The position numbers were made by a program, and so were the translations under genes. 64,000 nt of DNA, taken from the NCBI GenBank assembly GCA_015039315.1, contig WIDE01000002.1, forward strand, positions 1 to 64,000, given 5' to 3'. Positions 1-11,060 of the stretch are shown in pieces. The stretch comes from Clavulina sp. PMI_390. Its lineage: Eukaryota; Basidiomycota; Agaricomycetes; Cantharellales; Hydnaceae. The stretch's first letter is position 1. Every line of letters begins with the position of its first letter. Under the pieces are notes generated by a model. The model saw only the letters and a list, made by a program, of their open reading frames with translations, was not told where the DNA came from and ran no database searches.

Positions 1-307
1 TGGGTGAGCTTGGTGGTGATACTGCAAGGCCGTTTTAGTATATTGAACACCGAGGTATGGAGAAACTATGGTTCCGTACCTGTAGATCAGACCATGGATA
101 CCACCTCCAACAACAGTGACATCGGTTTCGGTGGGAGGAGCCGAGGACTTGTTGCCGCTGTTGATGAGCTCAGCTAGAAACGAAAGAAGTGTTGTTGTTA
201 GCCCCGTGGACCGAAACGCAGACGGGTAAAGTGAGAGACAAACCTTCAGTGATCTGAGGGTTGGCGGCAAGGCGGTCACGGAAAGTGCTCTTGGGGGTAA
301 CAGACAT
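1..307 (-). CDS. FAD/NAD(P)-binding flavoprotein, N-terminal part only
   Basis: Only the beginning of this gene lies in the window; it runs off the left edge. Three exons fit: 307-244, 173-80 and 21-1, with GT-AG introns at 174-243 and 22-79, and all phases join. The protein starts MSVTPKSTFRDRL and reaches TDVTVVGGGIHGLIYS, a glycine-rich dinucleotide-binding turn (GxGxxG-like) after a beta strand, as in flavin monooxygenases and other FAD-dependent oxidoreductases. The substrate cannot be told from this fragment. A TATA box lies about 90 bp upstream. The Rossmann motif is seen; the enzyme class is inference. Confidence 0.7.
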
Positions 308-397
308 CGTGAAGGTGATTAACGGATTAGATGAGCTAGTAGTAGGAGAAGAGGGAGCTGAGGAGCCTGGGGTCTGAGAGCTGTTAGTCTCAGCCTC

Positions 398-403
398 TTT
401 ATA
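398..403 (-). promoter_or_regulatory. TATA box of the flavoprotein gene
   Basis: TATAAA on the minus strand, about 91 nt upstream of the ATG at 307. The spacing suits a fungal TATA element plus a short 5' leader. No other promoter element was recognised. Confidence 0.45.
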
Positions 404-1297
404 CTCTCTGGCTTCAAAAGATGCGTGAAAGTCTTGATATGAACGACTGGAACGGCTAGGCCACTGGCAGGTGCAGCGAATGAGCTCAACCCGCTCAAGA
501 ATGTGGGGAAACCGATTGTGGAGCTACAAGCACCTTCCGCCCAGGTAATTAGCTATTGTGTGAGGGGGGGAGTCAATAGGGCGGTGTCGGGAGTGCGCTT
601 CATCTCAGTATGAGACATCATTAGTTTAGCCACGGTGGGATTGTTGACTCCTCTAACGATTAATGCGGCAGATTGCGCAGAATCAGGCAGGATGAATTGC
701 CAAAGATCGGTGATTTGAATGTGCCGATGCCGAGTCTCGCTCGCATGACGAAGTTGTGGAAGGCAATCTGCATGATACAGGGCCCGACGCGCCGAGCACA
801 CCATGCGCCATTAAGGTCCAAGCTGGTAGGTAACCCACCACCGAGCAGGAACAAAGTTTCGACCAAGAACAGTGTTGGTAATATGCCTAAATGACGAATG
901 GATGATGGAAAATAGGACCCCAGGCTCCATGCTTAACGTCCGAAAGAGGGGTTTTGTTCCGGTAGCATGAACAATGGTCGCTAGTCCCGGGAGAAAATGC
1001 CGTGCCGGGGACCCATATGGGGGGGATGGGAGCATACAGCTGTCATTTAGAATTAGGCAGTTACTATGGAACCAAACTCGTCACGCGATACGGAAGGAGA
1101 AAAGTAGCATGGGATAAGGAGCAGAACGATGCAAGGAAATAGTTTGTTTATGCTTGTTGTGTACTCCCTTTCCCACACTCTCCGTCGCATCGGACGCTGG
1201 CTTGTTTCCGAATTTCTGTCATTCTATTGGCCTGAGAGAAATTCGAAACTTGGGGACTTTTTCGCGCCGGAACCCAGTTCATACAGTTCATGCACAC
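404..1297. other. Intergenic stretch, no gene recognised
   Basis: About 0.9 kb between the divergent flavoprotein and TRAPPC5 genes. Open frames on both strands are short, overlap each other and give no recognisable motif or good splice continuity. The 3' end must hold the TRAPPC5 promoter. Confidence 0.5.
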
Positions 1298-2302
1298 ATG
1301 AGTCTCTACAGCGCGCAGCCCTCCGTCGCCCGCAACTCCATCTACTCCACCTCCAATGCATCCACCAGCACTCTCAACAACCCCAATGCCTCTCGTTTCT
1401 CCGTAGCCTCCTCTGTCGGGAGCAGCACACTCGTCCGGCCCATTAGCACCCAAGCAATGCCTGGGATGGGCGGTGCTTCCATGATGTCCCTTGGTGCCAA
1501 CTCGAAGACACGTGCAGCGATCTTTGACCGGAATCTCAACAAGACGAAGAACAGCCAGGTCTCATTATCAGCATGGAGTTTCATGTTCTCTGAGATGATA
1601 CAATATACGCAGAAGCGCGTGAACGGGATCGGCGATCTCGAGCGAAGGTACGTCCGATCACCATCACGAGTCTCTCGTCTACTGGTGTCAAAGCAGGAGG
1701 AGACCCCCGAGACCCAGCGCATGATAATTTTTAACTAATTAAATTCATTCGATAGGCTCAACACGATCGGCTACCGTGTTGGTATGCGGGTAGCGGAGCT
1801 CCTTGCGTGGAGGAACGAAGGGTCCTCCAAAGCTCCAAAGCGCGAGATACGGTTGCGAGACACCTTGCTCTTCGTCCACACCCAAGTATGGAAGGCTGTC
1901 TTCGGCAAACCTGCCGACGCAGTCGAAAAGAGTGTTGAAAAGGATGATGAATGTGAGTACCATTTGTCTCGCCAACTCAATACCCTGTGGCTAATCAGCA
2001 TGGACAACAGACATGATCATAGACAATGACCCCATCATCACCAAATACATCTCGATACCAAAGGAGATGAGCCAACTCAACTGCTCCGCCATCACTGCTG
2101 GGATTGTTGAAGCAGTTCTGGACGGGTTAGGTTTCGTGAGTCTGTGGTCCCAACTTTCGAGACTGTTGCATCTGACAATTAGTATTGTTAGCCGGCACGA
2201 GTGACGGCCCATTCTGTACCGACGGATGCATTCCCTCAGCGGACCACCATTCTGATTAAGCTCGATCGATCTGTCATAGAACGTGAAGATGCTTTGAAAT
2301 GA
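1298..2302 (+). CDS. TRS31: TRAPP complex subunit 5 (Trs31)
   Basis: Core subunit of the TRAPP tethering complexes, which act as exchange factor for Ypt1/Rab1 in ER-Golgi traffic. Exons 1298-1647, 1756-1952, 2011-2135 and 2192-2302 join to 260 residues. After a Ser/Thr/Asn-rich N-terminal extension (about 65 residues) the TRAPP fold is clear: [14 protein letters not shown], then [37 protein letters not shown], then [15 protein letters not shown] and the closing [20 protein letters not shown] strand-helix unit ending ERED. Yeast Trs31 is similarly extended relative to the animal protein. The start was chosen at MSLYSAQPS because it is the last ATG in a long open frame before the conserved part; an earlier in-frame ATG at 1154 is possible. 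Confidence 0.93.
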
Positions 2303-3611
2303 ATTCACTGTGCTCGCTCGATCTCACTATTACTCGGAGAACCCCCCACTTGACGCATGAAACACATATCATGCGAACTTTGCTCGGCCATATATGGGAA
2401 GTTTTCCACGTTTTCGAACGTAGTGCCCGGATAGAACGACTTCCTTCCATCCGTGTTGTCCCGTCGTCCGGACAAGCTGTTGTGGTCCAATTATGTGAAT
2501 AAATTTACGGCTTTGTTTTCGCGAAATGCCATCTTATTGGGCACGGCCCATACTCCTTGATTGCCAGTAAGCTAAAATTCGACGGCTAGGTGAATGAAAA
2601 TCCCCCATTTCATTGAACCTGACCTTCCTTCCTAACTTTCCAACGATGGTGGACTTGTACGGGATTGGCATAGTGCTATTGGGACTGTTGGGTGCACCAA
2701 TCAGACAGATACTTGACCGCGGTCTAGACCTTGGAGTCGCCATAACCTCGGGCAAGCGTGCCAGTATCAATGCGATACTGCTCGCTCGCATGAACGAGGG
2801 TTCCATCAGGTCCATCCATCCGTTCGGTATTACCCTCACCGACACTCAGATCCCCATTCATCTTGCTTGTATGCCTGACTGCGCCGCATAAATATTTAGA
2901 CGGTGCCGCTTCCCTTGGCGCGGCAATACGCTTGCATGGTCTCACAAGGTATCAAATGTTATGTAGGGGCGGAGTCTAGCCGCATGATTTAGGAAGTTGT
3001 CCTGATATCCTCTTAGTACCGGTGATCCCCCTACAGCGGTTTTCGCCGAGCACTACCAGACAGATGCCTAGCGATTGACCATTTCTTTTGCGATTCATGA
3101 TCAATGGGAGGTGAGGCCCAGAAACGCTATCTTATTCACTCGTCCAAGTCCAAGTGAACAACCCTAATATCAGAGAGCAACCTGGGGTTTGCGAAGCACA
3201 AGGGGCAATTCTTAGACCATGTGGTGGAAGGTCTAGATCGTGGTTCTCATTATGCTCCTCAGGAAAGCTATTGGAGCAGATATGACACTGCGCTGCCTTT
3301 GAATGAGATAATGCTGAAACATGAGAGCTCGACTTTAGGTGACGCTCGCAGTTCAAGGGATGTTGCACATGTCGATTTGCGAAAGAAATGGAGCAGGGGA
3401 CCAGGGAAGATCGTGCTTGAGAAACGTCATGGTTGTCATCGCCACAGTACAGTCCCAAGCCGCGGGTTCGGGCCCGAGGTCACGTCGCGCTTGACCTCGC
3501 CTCGTTTCCTCTCCTCCTTAAAGCCAACGTCCACCTAAGAGCTTTACTGCTGCTCCGTCTCACGAAACTCATAATTCTCTACCGCGTCTCGCTCTCGTGT
3601 AGGATCACAAC
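2303..3611. other. Intergenic stretch, no supported gene
   Basis: About 1.3 kb. Several open frames of 60-110 codons exist on both strands (for example 2646-2891 plus and 2534-2845 minus) but they overlap and match nothing known to me. A minus-strand frame at 3132-3458 contains a C2H2-zinc-finger-like pattern; it is described under findings because a complete gene cannot be built around it. Confidence 0.4.
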
Positions 3612-4718
3612 ATGCCGTCATCCTCGTTTCCTGCACTCCCACATGTGTACCAGTTCATCTTCCTCGTAAGTCGCGTCACCGATCAGAAACACGTCTGAGG
3701 TGGCCTGCCTAGGGTACCCAGCTTAGCATCTCGGTGCACAAGATACCTTGAATACTGATTTCGACGCGTGCCCCTGCGTTCGCCTTGGTTGAACGACCGT
3801 AGTACTTCGAACCGAACCTAACATTCATGCCCGTTCTGTCTGCATGGGTCTTCCCTGGAACAGCATGGTTCCATCATCAACTTGTTCCTTCCACGGCGCC
3901 TCCACCATCAATGATCCAAGCGAGGGAAACCATGGCCATTTGGCAGCTAGTGAATTGTGAGCACCTCTCTAATATTCTGCATCGAGTATCTTCGGTACAA
4001 CCATGCGAGATCTTCAACGAGGTGATGCTGAAAAGCCATATCCTAATGCAGGCTACCTCCTTCTTGCCTTGTTGGGTAATCTCATCCTCCGTGCTGCTCG
4101 CGATCATCTGGGCGCGAAGGACCAATTGAGGGCCCAGGAGAAGATTGTGAAAGCATATATCATTTCTCTTGCTATCTGCGATGTAAGATTTCTCGCTAGT
4201 ACTCACCCTATCTCCATCCCCCTGACGAAACCATCTCCTTTTCTCATAGATTTCTCAGTAAGTTCACTTCAGTGGCCTGCACATGCGCCCTCTTACATAC
4301 CAGAAAGTGTGTGGCACACAAAGTTCGCGAGCTGAACCATATCTCCTTGTTTAGTGTCGGTGCTACGTGGATTTGCCTTCCCGAAGAATTGCGAAATCCG
4401 CTCTTGTGGAACCCAATGACCCATGGCAATATCACCGCCACTTTTGCCCTCTTCGTCGCTCGGTAAGTGTCACATCATTTTCCAAGACCGTGTCGCGAGT
4501 TCGCGGGCCACAAATTTGTGGTTGGTGCTTCAAACTTCATATATTGGTGAAGCAATGCCATCCCGTCATTTGCTGCTCGTCTATCCTGCCAGTTACCTTC
4601 GCCCCTTCCCTCCCCTTTCTGATATGTCCCAACTGACTTGAATTCGCGTAGGGTCTTTTGGCTCCTCGGCGTTGGTAGGACTGTCTACGACAAGCCCACG
4701 CAACAGAAACTCGAATGA
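3612..4718 (+). CDS. DUF7704-like small fungal membrane protein
   Basis: Six exons, 3612-3665, 3803-3956, 4052-4182, 4250-4257, 4355-4462 and 4652-4718, join to 173 residues with every phase consistent. The fourth exon is only 8 nt; it supplies the end of the pattern AICDISHVGATW. The product opens LPHVYQFIFLYFEPNLTF, has hydrophobic stretches at LLLALLGNLIL and AYIISLAICD, and ends around NPMTHGNITATFALFVAR then VFWLLGVGR. This layout of about four membrane helices with a conserved Asp and MTHGNxTAT-type segment is that of the fungal DUF7704 family, whose function is unknown. A decayed relative lies at 10870-11060. Family assignment is from memory; the exon chain is directly supported. Confidence 0.75.
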
Positions 4719-5161
4719 TCTCGGAATTTGTGGTGCTATCCCTCAGGAGTATTGGTCCATCCAGCCTGAACACGTTGTTTTCGTACATAGTGTTATTATG
4801 ATTCAATGCCCTTGGAACACCCTTGGAGACACCTCCGGATACCCTATTGGAGACTTTCTTTCACTCGAAGCTGGAAGCAGAACACGACACCTCAAGAGTT
4901 GACGAACGTCGCCTTCCAACCAAATCGCCTACTTCGAGCATCTTACATATTATCCGCCAAATTTGGCATCACCACGACCTCACATCGGAGAAGACTAGAC
5001 CCTGAGCTTGTATCGAATTCAGATTGTTGTGGAGTGTTAGCACAGACGTTTACCCTGCAGCCTTCTCACACCTGGCCCAGTACCTAATTTGAGGACACAT
5101 ACTGAGACAAGCGAATCTTTGAAGTCCCCTACTATCATTTGTCTCTTCAGAGAATCTCCAA

Positions 5162-7265
5162 ATGGCCCCAACTTCCAGGAGAAAGAGGCAGATTGAGGAT
5201 ACCGGACACGCTTCAGACTCGCCTCGTGGTCGAAAGGTCCGCGCGGCCTCATATTAACATCCATCTATTAGCATCGATCTTTATCAGATTACTTGTTGCT
5301 GTTTATTAGTATGTCAAGACGGAGCCAGTGGACCCGGAGTCTGAGCTCCGGGCCTCTGATCGCCGCGATCACCCAAGATCTTCCAGGGTAAGTAATCTCC
5401 GTCTCATATTCTCCTCAACTTCATGCCTAATGGCTACTGCCCTTCTGTAAGATTGGTCTTGATGTTGGGCTTCGCCAAGCATTATCTCGACGAACATCGT
5501 TTCTTCCGACCATCTCGTCAGCGAGCGCTTCAGCACGACCGAGAAATAGCGCAAATGTTAAGGCTTGGACGGAGGGAGAGCTCGGGGATATTTTTGAAGT
5601 TGATGACCCTATGTCTTCAATTTTGAGCTGGCAGCAATATCAGTTTGTGGTCAACGTCGGAACTAATAAGGAGTGTGTTCTTCTGGTCAACTACACTCAG
5701 CAGCCCCTTGGCCCTCGTTGGGGTTCTCATGGGGTACTTCTTGACACGACTCAAGATCCAAGCCGATATCATATTCTACTTGCTTCCTCACCCTCTGTTG
5801 CCGTCTTTGAAGGGGAGAGAGGAGGGGTGTACAAATACATTGGGCACTACAAACCTTACTCAAGCGATCTCCTCTCCTCCGACGAGTGGAAACAACTTCC
5901 GTTAGACGCAAGTGTCACCTGAGCCGCCATATATCAATTATTCTACTGACACCATCTGGCTTCTAGACCAGGGAACGGTGGTACGACATCGCGCTAGGGG
6001 AGGAGGAGTGGATGCAAGTCATTCGAACGTATCTTGATCATGCTGATGACACTCCTGTGAGCTGGGGAGAATTTAATGCTGCCATGAGCGAGGAAGCGGC
6101 TCCAGTGAGAATTTTCTTGTAAAGATTCTCTTGTCGTGTTTTTGTTTACTCTCAATTCTTCCTCCCGCAGCAGCTTCGTTCTTGGGTGCTTGAATTCCAA
6201 ACATGCCGAGAAAACTTCCCAGGTTCGAGAGATGTCAAGCCCAAACGTGGTATCAAGAAAGAATCCAAGGTCTGTTGCTTATGCGCGGAACAGACAGACT
6301 GTTAATGATGTGTAGGCTGCCGAGTATTCTTTGCGAGCTTTCCGCCCCGTAGTGGCACAACGGTTTCGCGATGTACCGCCACCTCCACCGGTCATCGGCT
6401 CTGTTGATCCTACCCTCACGTTTAGCCGACTCCACATCAGCAGCATCTTCCATGGCTCGCCTCAAGGGATGATTATTAGGCCAGGAAGGAACAAGATTCC
6501 ATATCTTGAAAATGAAGACAGCATGTTCTATGACTTCCAATGGAACTCCTGGGCTCCCCGGCTCATTGGAGAACACGGACTCGTGTTCTTCTACGCGCGG
6601 TTTCCCGGCAGTGGGCCAGTAGCGATACCCAATCCCGGGAATGGCCTTACACTTTTCTCGTTTGTCTCCCGCAACAACTGGCGATACATGGGCCAATATC
6701 GTGGTCGGAGATTTGAGCCGCTATCGGGTGCCGAATGGAAACATTTGCCATACAAGGTACGCTGTTCCCATATCTTTTGAGATGTCAGTTGACCGCCGTT
6801 ATGTTTAGACAAAGGTGGAGTGGTTCCGTGAGGCCCAAAACAACAAGCGTTGGCGCGACTTGGTTGATGATTCAGATGCCGTTGGTGCTCCTGGTTCCAA
6901 CCATAGCGACCCAGAATTCCGAAAATTCGAGGCAGCTATGGGTGAAGAGGTTGTGGTGAGCAGAACTTCCGACAGTGTTGCGCGCACCCCTTTGTTAACA
7001 ATACAGCATCAAACCCAAATCCTAGCGCATCGACTGCTGGTTGATGGAATTCATCAGATACCGACACGACTATATTGATGCTCTTACCGGCCGAGTACCT
7101 AAAGGGAAGAAAGAGGAGAAGAAAGAATCAGCCGATCCGGAAGTCAAGGTTGAGGATGTAGATTTTGAAGTTGAGCTTCACCTTCCATCTGATATCATTC
7201 CGGACAGCCCTCGCCGGTCTACTCGACAGAGATTGAAAGGCAAGGGCTGGGCGCTAGAAGGATGA
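5162..7265 (+). CDS. DUF6697-like two-module protein, copy A (intact)
   Basis: Eight exons (5162-5236, 5310-5387, 5452-5907, 5967-6104, 6171-6269, 6316-6756, 6809-6955, 7026-7265) join to 557 residues; every intron is phase 0. After a basic N-terminus (MAPTSRRKRQ) come two similar modules, roughly residues 105-275 and 315-500. Each has PRWGSHGVLL / APRLIGEHGLVFF, a W/Y-rich YIGHYKP / RYMGQYRGRRFEPLS strand, DEWKQLP / AEWKHLP, a RWYDIA / RWRDLV helix and SWVLEFQTCRENF / CWLMEFIRYRHDY. Introns fall at matching points in both modules. The pattern resembles the basidiomycete DUF6697 family; function unknown. The tail is acidic, then RRSTRQRLKGK, a possible nuclear signal. Intron 3 uses a GC donor. 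Confidence 0.8.
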
Positions 7266-7668
7266 ACCCGGCAACAAATGCTCACGTGTGTATCTTGTAC
7301 AATGTACACTGTACTTCAAACACCTTTGGAGACACCTCATGCCCGACTGGTAATTTCCTTTCATGTGGCGTTGGAAGCCAGAAGGCTCGGAAAAAGACAT
7401 ATTGAGAGACAATAAGCAAACTTTGCCGAATGGCCTAGCTTGAGTCTCCTAGATATTACCCGCTTGGTTTGGTGCAAGTATGGCTGCGCCATTGCAGAAG
7501 ATCAGACCCTGACCTGTTATCGAATTCAGGCTGTTGTGGAGTGTTAGTACAGACATGTACCCTATAGTCTTCTCACACTAAGTCCACTACCAGAATTCAA
7601 GGGAATATCTCAAAAACTATCGAAGTTCTGAAACTTTCAGTGGTCATCTCCTCTCCCAGAAGCTATAT

Positions 7669-9746
7669 ATGGCCTCGACTTCTAGGAGGAAGCGGCAGAT
7701 TGGGGACACTGGGCACGCTTCGGACTCACCTCGTGGTCGAAAGGTCCGCGCGACCTCATATCAGCATCCGTTTATTATCACCGATCTTTATCATGCTGAT
7801 TTTGCCTGTTTATTAGCATGTCAAGATTGAGCCAGTGGACCCGGAATCCCAGCTCCGGGCCTGTGATCGCCGCGATCATCCAAGCACTTCTAGGGTAAGT
7901 AATCACGGCATCTTATTCTTTAAACTCATACATAATTTATGCCATGATTCTACAAGACTGCTCTCAATAATGGGCTTCGCCAGGTATTTTCTCGACGTAC
8001 ATCACTTCTTCCAGGCATCTCCGATAGTACCTCAGCACGAGGGAACGCAAATGTTAAGGCTTGGACGGAGGGAGAGCTCGGGGATATTTTTGAAGTTGAT
8101 GATTCCATGTCTTCCGTGTTGAGATGGCAGCAATATCAGTTTGCGGTCCACACTGGAACTAATAAGGAGTGTGTTCTTCTCATGGACCACACTCAGCAGC
8201 CCCTTGGCCCTCGTTGGGGTTCTCATGGGGTACTTCTGGACACGGCCCAAGACCCAAGCCGATACCATGTTCTACTTCATCGCCTTCCATTGCTGTCTTC
8301 GAGGGGGAGAGAGGAGGGGTTTATAGATATGTCGGGCACTATAAACCCTACTCACGCAATCTTCTCTCCTCCGACGAGTGGAAACAACTTCCGTTAGCCG
8401 TGAGTGTCACCTGAGCTGGGATAAACCTATGATTTTACTGACTAGCTTCTAGACCAGGGAGCGGTGGTATAACATTGCACTCGAGGAGGGGCCATGGATG
8501 CAAGATGTCCGGGCGTATCTCGATTATGCCGACGATACTCCCGTAAGTTGGGGAGGATTCAATGCTACCATGGGCGAGGAAGCAGCCCCGGTGAGAGTTT
8601 TATCACAGCAGACCCTCCACTGTCTTTGTACTCAACCTCAATTCTTGCTTCGGTAGCAACTTCATTCTTGGGTGCTTGAGTTCCAAACATGTCGAGAAAA
8701 CTTCCCCAAGTCGAGAGACATCAAGCCAAAACGCGGTGTGAAGAATGAATCCAAGGTTTGTTGCTCACACAAAGAACAGACAGATTGTTAATAATTTGTA
8801 GGCTGCCGAATATTCTTGGGGAGAGTTTCGCCCCAATGTTGCACAGCGGATGCGCAATGTTCCGCCCCCTCCGCCCATCATCGGTTCTGTGGATCCTGCA
8901 GACACTGTCAGCCGAATCCGCTACAGCAATATCTTCCATGGTCCGCCCCAAGGAATGTTTGTTCGGCCGGGACGGGACAAGACCCCATATCTTGAAAACG
9001 AATTTAGCTTGTTCTATAACTTCAAATGGAATTCCTGGGCTCCCCGGGTTGTCGGGGAACATGGACTCATGTTCTTCGGTCCGCGGCTTCCCGGAGATGG
9101 GCCAAGGACTATGCCCAACTCTGGAAATGGGATGACGCTCTTCTCGTTTGCCTCTCCCAACAACTGGCGGTATATGGGTCAATATCGTGCTCGCAGGTTT
9201 GAGCCACTGTCTGGTGCTGAGTGGAAAACCTTGCCATATAGCGTATGTCGGTTTCGTATTCATTGAACAGGTTCCTGAAAGTTCTACAGACAAAAGCAGA
9301 GTGGTTTGGTATGGCCAAGAAAGTACAGCGTTGGCTTGATCTAGTCCATTCTTCAGACGCCGTCGTTGCTCCAGGTTCTGGTCGTAGGGATCCAGAATTT
9401 GCAAAATTCGATGCAGCTATGGGGGAAGAAGTTGTGGTGAGCGGAAGCCCTGCCAAACTCGTGTATTCATCTTTCTCACCAGTACAGCACCGAATCTAAA
9501 TCTTAGCGCATCGAGTGCTGGCTGATGGAGTTCATCAGATATCGACACGACTATATTGATGTCCTAACTGGCCGAGTGCCCAAAGCGAAGAAAGAGGAGA
9601 AGAAAGAGTCGCCCGATGCGGAAGTCAAGGTCGAGGATGTAGACTCTGAAGCTCAGCTTCACTTGCCATCTGAGGATACCGCCGGCAGCCCCCGCCGCTC
9701 CACTCGCCAAAGATTGAAGGGTAAGACCCAACCGCTAGAAGGATGA
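7669..9746 (+). pseudogene. DUF6697-like two-module protein, copy B (frameshifted)
   Basis: Tandem paralogue of the preceding gene with the same eight exons: 7669-7743, 7817-7894, 7957-8399, about 8454-8591, 8657-8755, 8802-9242, about 9299-9436 and about 9507-9746. In exon 3, near 8275-8295, the copy is 4 nt shorter than copy A in a coding block that otherwise aligns well. This shifts the frame and gives a TAG at the end of the exon, so the predicted product stops near residue 197. Downstream of the lesion all exons remain open and similar to copy A, including APRVVGEHGLMFF, RYMGQYRARRFEPLS and CWLMEFIRYRHDY, so the break is recent, or is a sequence error. A further 9-nt in-frame length difference lies earlier in exon 3. 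Exon borders marked about were set from the alignment. Confidence 0.75.
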
Positions 9747-10120
9747 AGTTATGGAAACATCTTCCTCGATATATTCTATCCATTGTACATCAGACCAGCG
9801 GAGCTTGAGGCGTTGAGGGCCTATCAAGCAGAATCATGTATATGCACATTCGAAGGTTGTAAAGAGCTGAATTCAGAGGCCGTTTAGCCATGTATACAAG
9901 TTAAATGCGATAGAGAAAGTGAGATAATATAGAAGCAAGTCGGGGTCACAATCGTTGTGAGGTAAGGGTGAGCTCGAACAGGTGACATGGGCACACCAGC
10001 GTATGGTACTACCATGGATTCGCCTAGGTTAGATGAAATAGCATGAGGAAAAACCGTTCTCTTTTATGCCTTTTTTCCACGGATCTCCAAGCACACACCT
10101 CTCTAGTAACCTCAAGTTTC
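9747..10120. other. Gap between copy B and the tiny minus-strand gene
   Basis: Two 3' ends converge here. No gene or clear repeat is seen. Confidence 0.5.
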
Positions 10121-10541
10121 TTATGATGACCCTTTGAGAACATATTCATACTCCCAGTGTGCTTTTTTGGCCGACAAAGCGGTACGGGAATGATGAATTT
10201 GGCGACGTGATTTGTACTACAATAACAGCCGTCATTAGGGGCTTGTCGTCGACTCTCAAGTGAATCCTTGGGCATACCAGTTTGACGAAGTCCTCGTAGT
10301 GCTTGAGTCCGCCCCACTGCTCCTGAGGTATTGCTTCCATGTAATCATGGAGAGCGATTAGTTCAGAAAGACACCAGCGCCATTCACCGCCGACGGCGGC
10401 GGGGTACTCTGGGAAGACTTGATCTGGTCGAAGGAACCCTGGTAGTGGCTAAGGTTTTCCGAGGCCATTCATAGTTCAACGAGGCGTGTTATTTATGAGC
10501 GATACTCAAGACCAAGTAACCAAGGAGCAAAACCTCACCAT
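10121..10541 (-). CDS. Tiny unknown protein, intact copy (89 residues)
   Basis: Not a family I recognise. The model rests on comparison with the copy at 16264-16683. Exon 1 is just the ATG (10541-10539), followed by a GTGAGG donor; exon 2 is 10448-10278 (171 nt) and exon 3 is 10216-10121, ending TAA. The product begins MPLPGFLRPDQVFPEYP, then GGEWRWCLSELIALHDYMEA, YEDFVKL, and after the last intron HHSRTALSAKKAHWEYEYVL. The other copy has the same ATG-only exon, an exon 2 of exactly 171 nt, the same donor GTATGC and an exon 3 that also aligns, so selection has preserved this reading frame over considerable divergence (about half of residues identical). No signal peptide or membrane segment is visible. 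Confidence 0.6.
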
Positions 10542-10869
10542 TGGGAGCTGAGTGGACAACCTGTGGTTGATATGAAACGTTTCCCAGCAAGAGTGTCTCA
10601 GGTTGGTAAGAGGCAATTGGTCCCGATGACGGCCACCGCCGTCGCGGCCTGCTTCTTCTCCGCTGAAACTAACATCCTCTCGTTAAGATCATCCTCACGG
10701 AAAAACCCTAAATGACATCTAGGCCATATTCCCCGCAATAGATCGCTTTGTCCTGCCCTCGATCCCTCTCGCCTTGACATATCCTACCCCGTTCTGATGC
10801 CTTTTTGTGCAGACGGCTAGTGCGCTTGACCCTCATTGGTTGTAAGGTAATAATTCTGACACAGATTGT
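10542..10869. other. Gap upstream of the tiny gene
   Basis: Promoter side of the minus-strand tiny gene. Overlapping short frames only; no recognisable coding or repeat content. Confidence 0.4.
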
Positions 10870-11060
10870 TGCCGTATGGGCCTGGGCCTCTCTGCAGAGC
10901 CGCAAACGAACCCATTATGGCGGAATTCAATGACCCACGGTCATGTCACCGCCACCAGTACTATTCTCTATTTGCGCCTCGCTAAGTGCCTTTGGCATTC
11001 AATATCAGACTTTCTTTCGCGGTCCTCGGACTTGCGGTAGATCATTCTCCCTTCATGTCC
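10870..11060 (+). pseudogene. Relic of a DUF7704-like gene
   Basis: In one frame the plus strand reads TNPLWRNSMTHGHVTATSTI followed by LRLA, matching the exon-5 segment LRNPLLWNPMTHGNITATFA of the intact gene at 3612-4718, at both protein and nucleotide level. A little further on, FAVLGLAVDH corresponds weakly to the exon-6 segment FWLLGVGRTVYDK. The position of the splice donor (CTCGGTAAGT in the intact gene) here reads CTCGCTAAGT, so the GT is lost. No convincing counterpart of the first exons was found upstream. I take it as a truncated relic. Confidence 0.6.

Larger units (their letters stand above)
4811..9746 (+). repeat. Tandem duplication of about 2.4 kb (gene plus upstream region)
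   Basis: Unit 1 (about 4811-7265) and unit 2 (about 7315-9746) are direct repeats. Each contains an eight-exon gene and roughly 350 bp of upstream sequence, recognisable from the shared CACC-TTGGAGACACCTC block, a later TTGTGGAGTGTTAG block and the start-codon region. Intron positions match one to one. The units differ by many substitutions and small indels, so this is not a very recent event. Confidence 0.85.

Noticed and set aside
2534..2891. Overlapping frames on both strands (MVDLYGIGIV... plus, MSVRVIPNGW... minus)
   Set aside because: Neither shows motifs, splice continuity or a homologue I can name.
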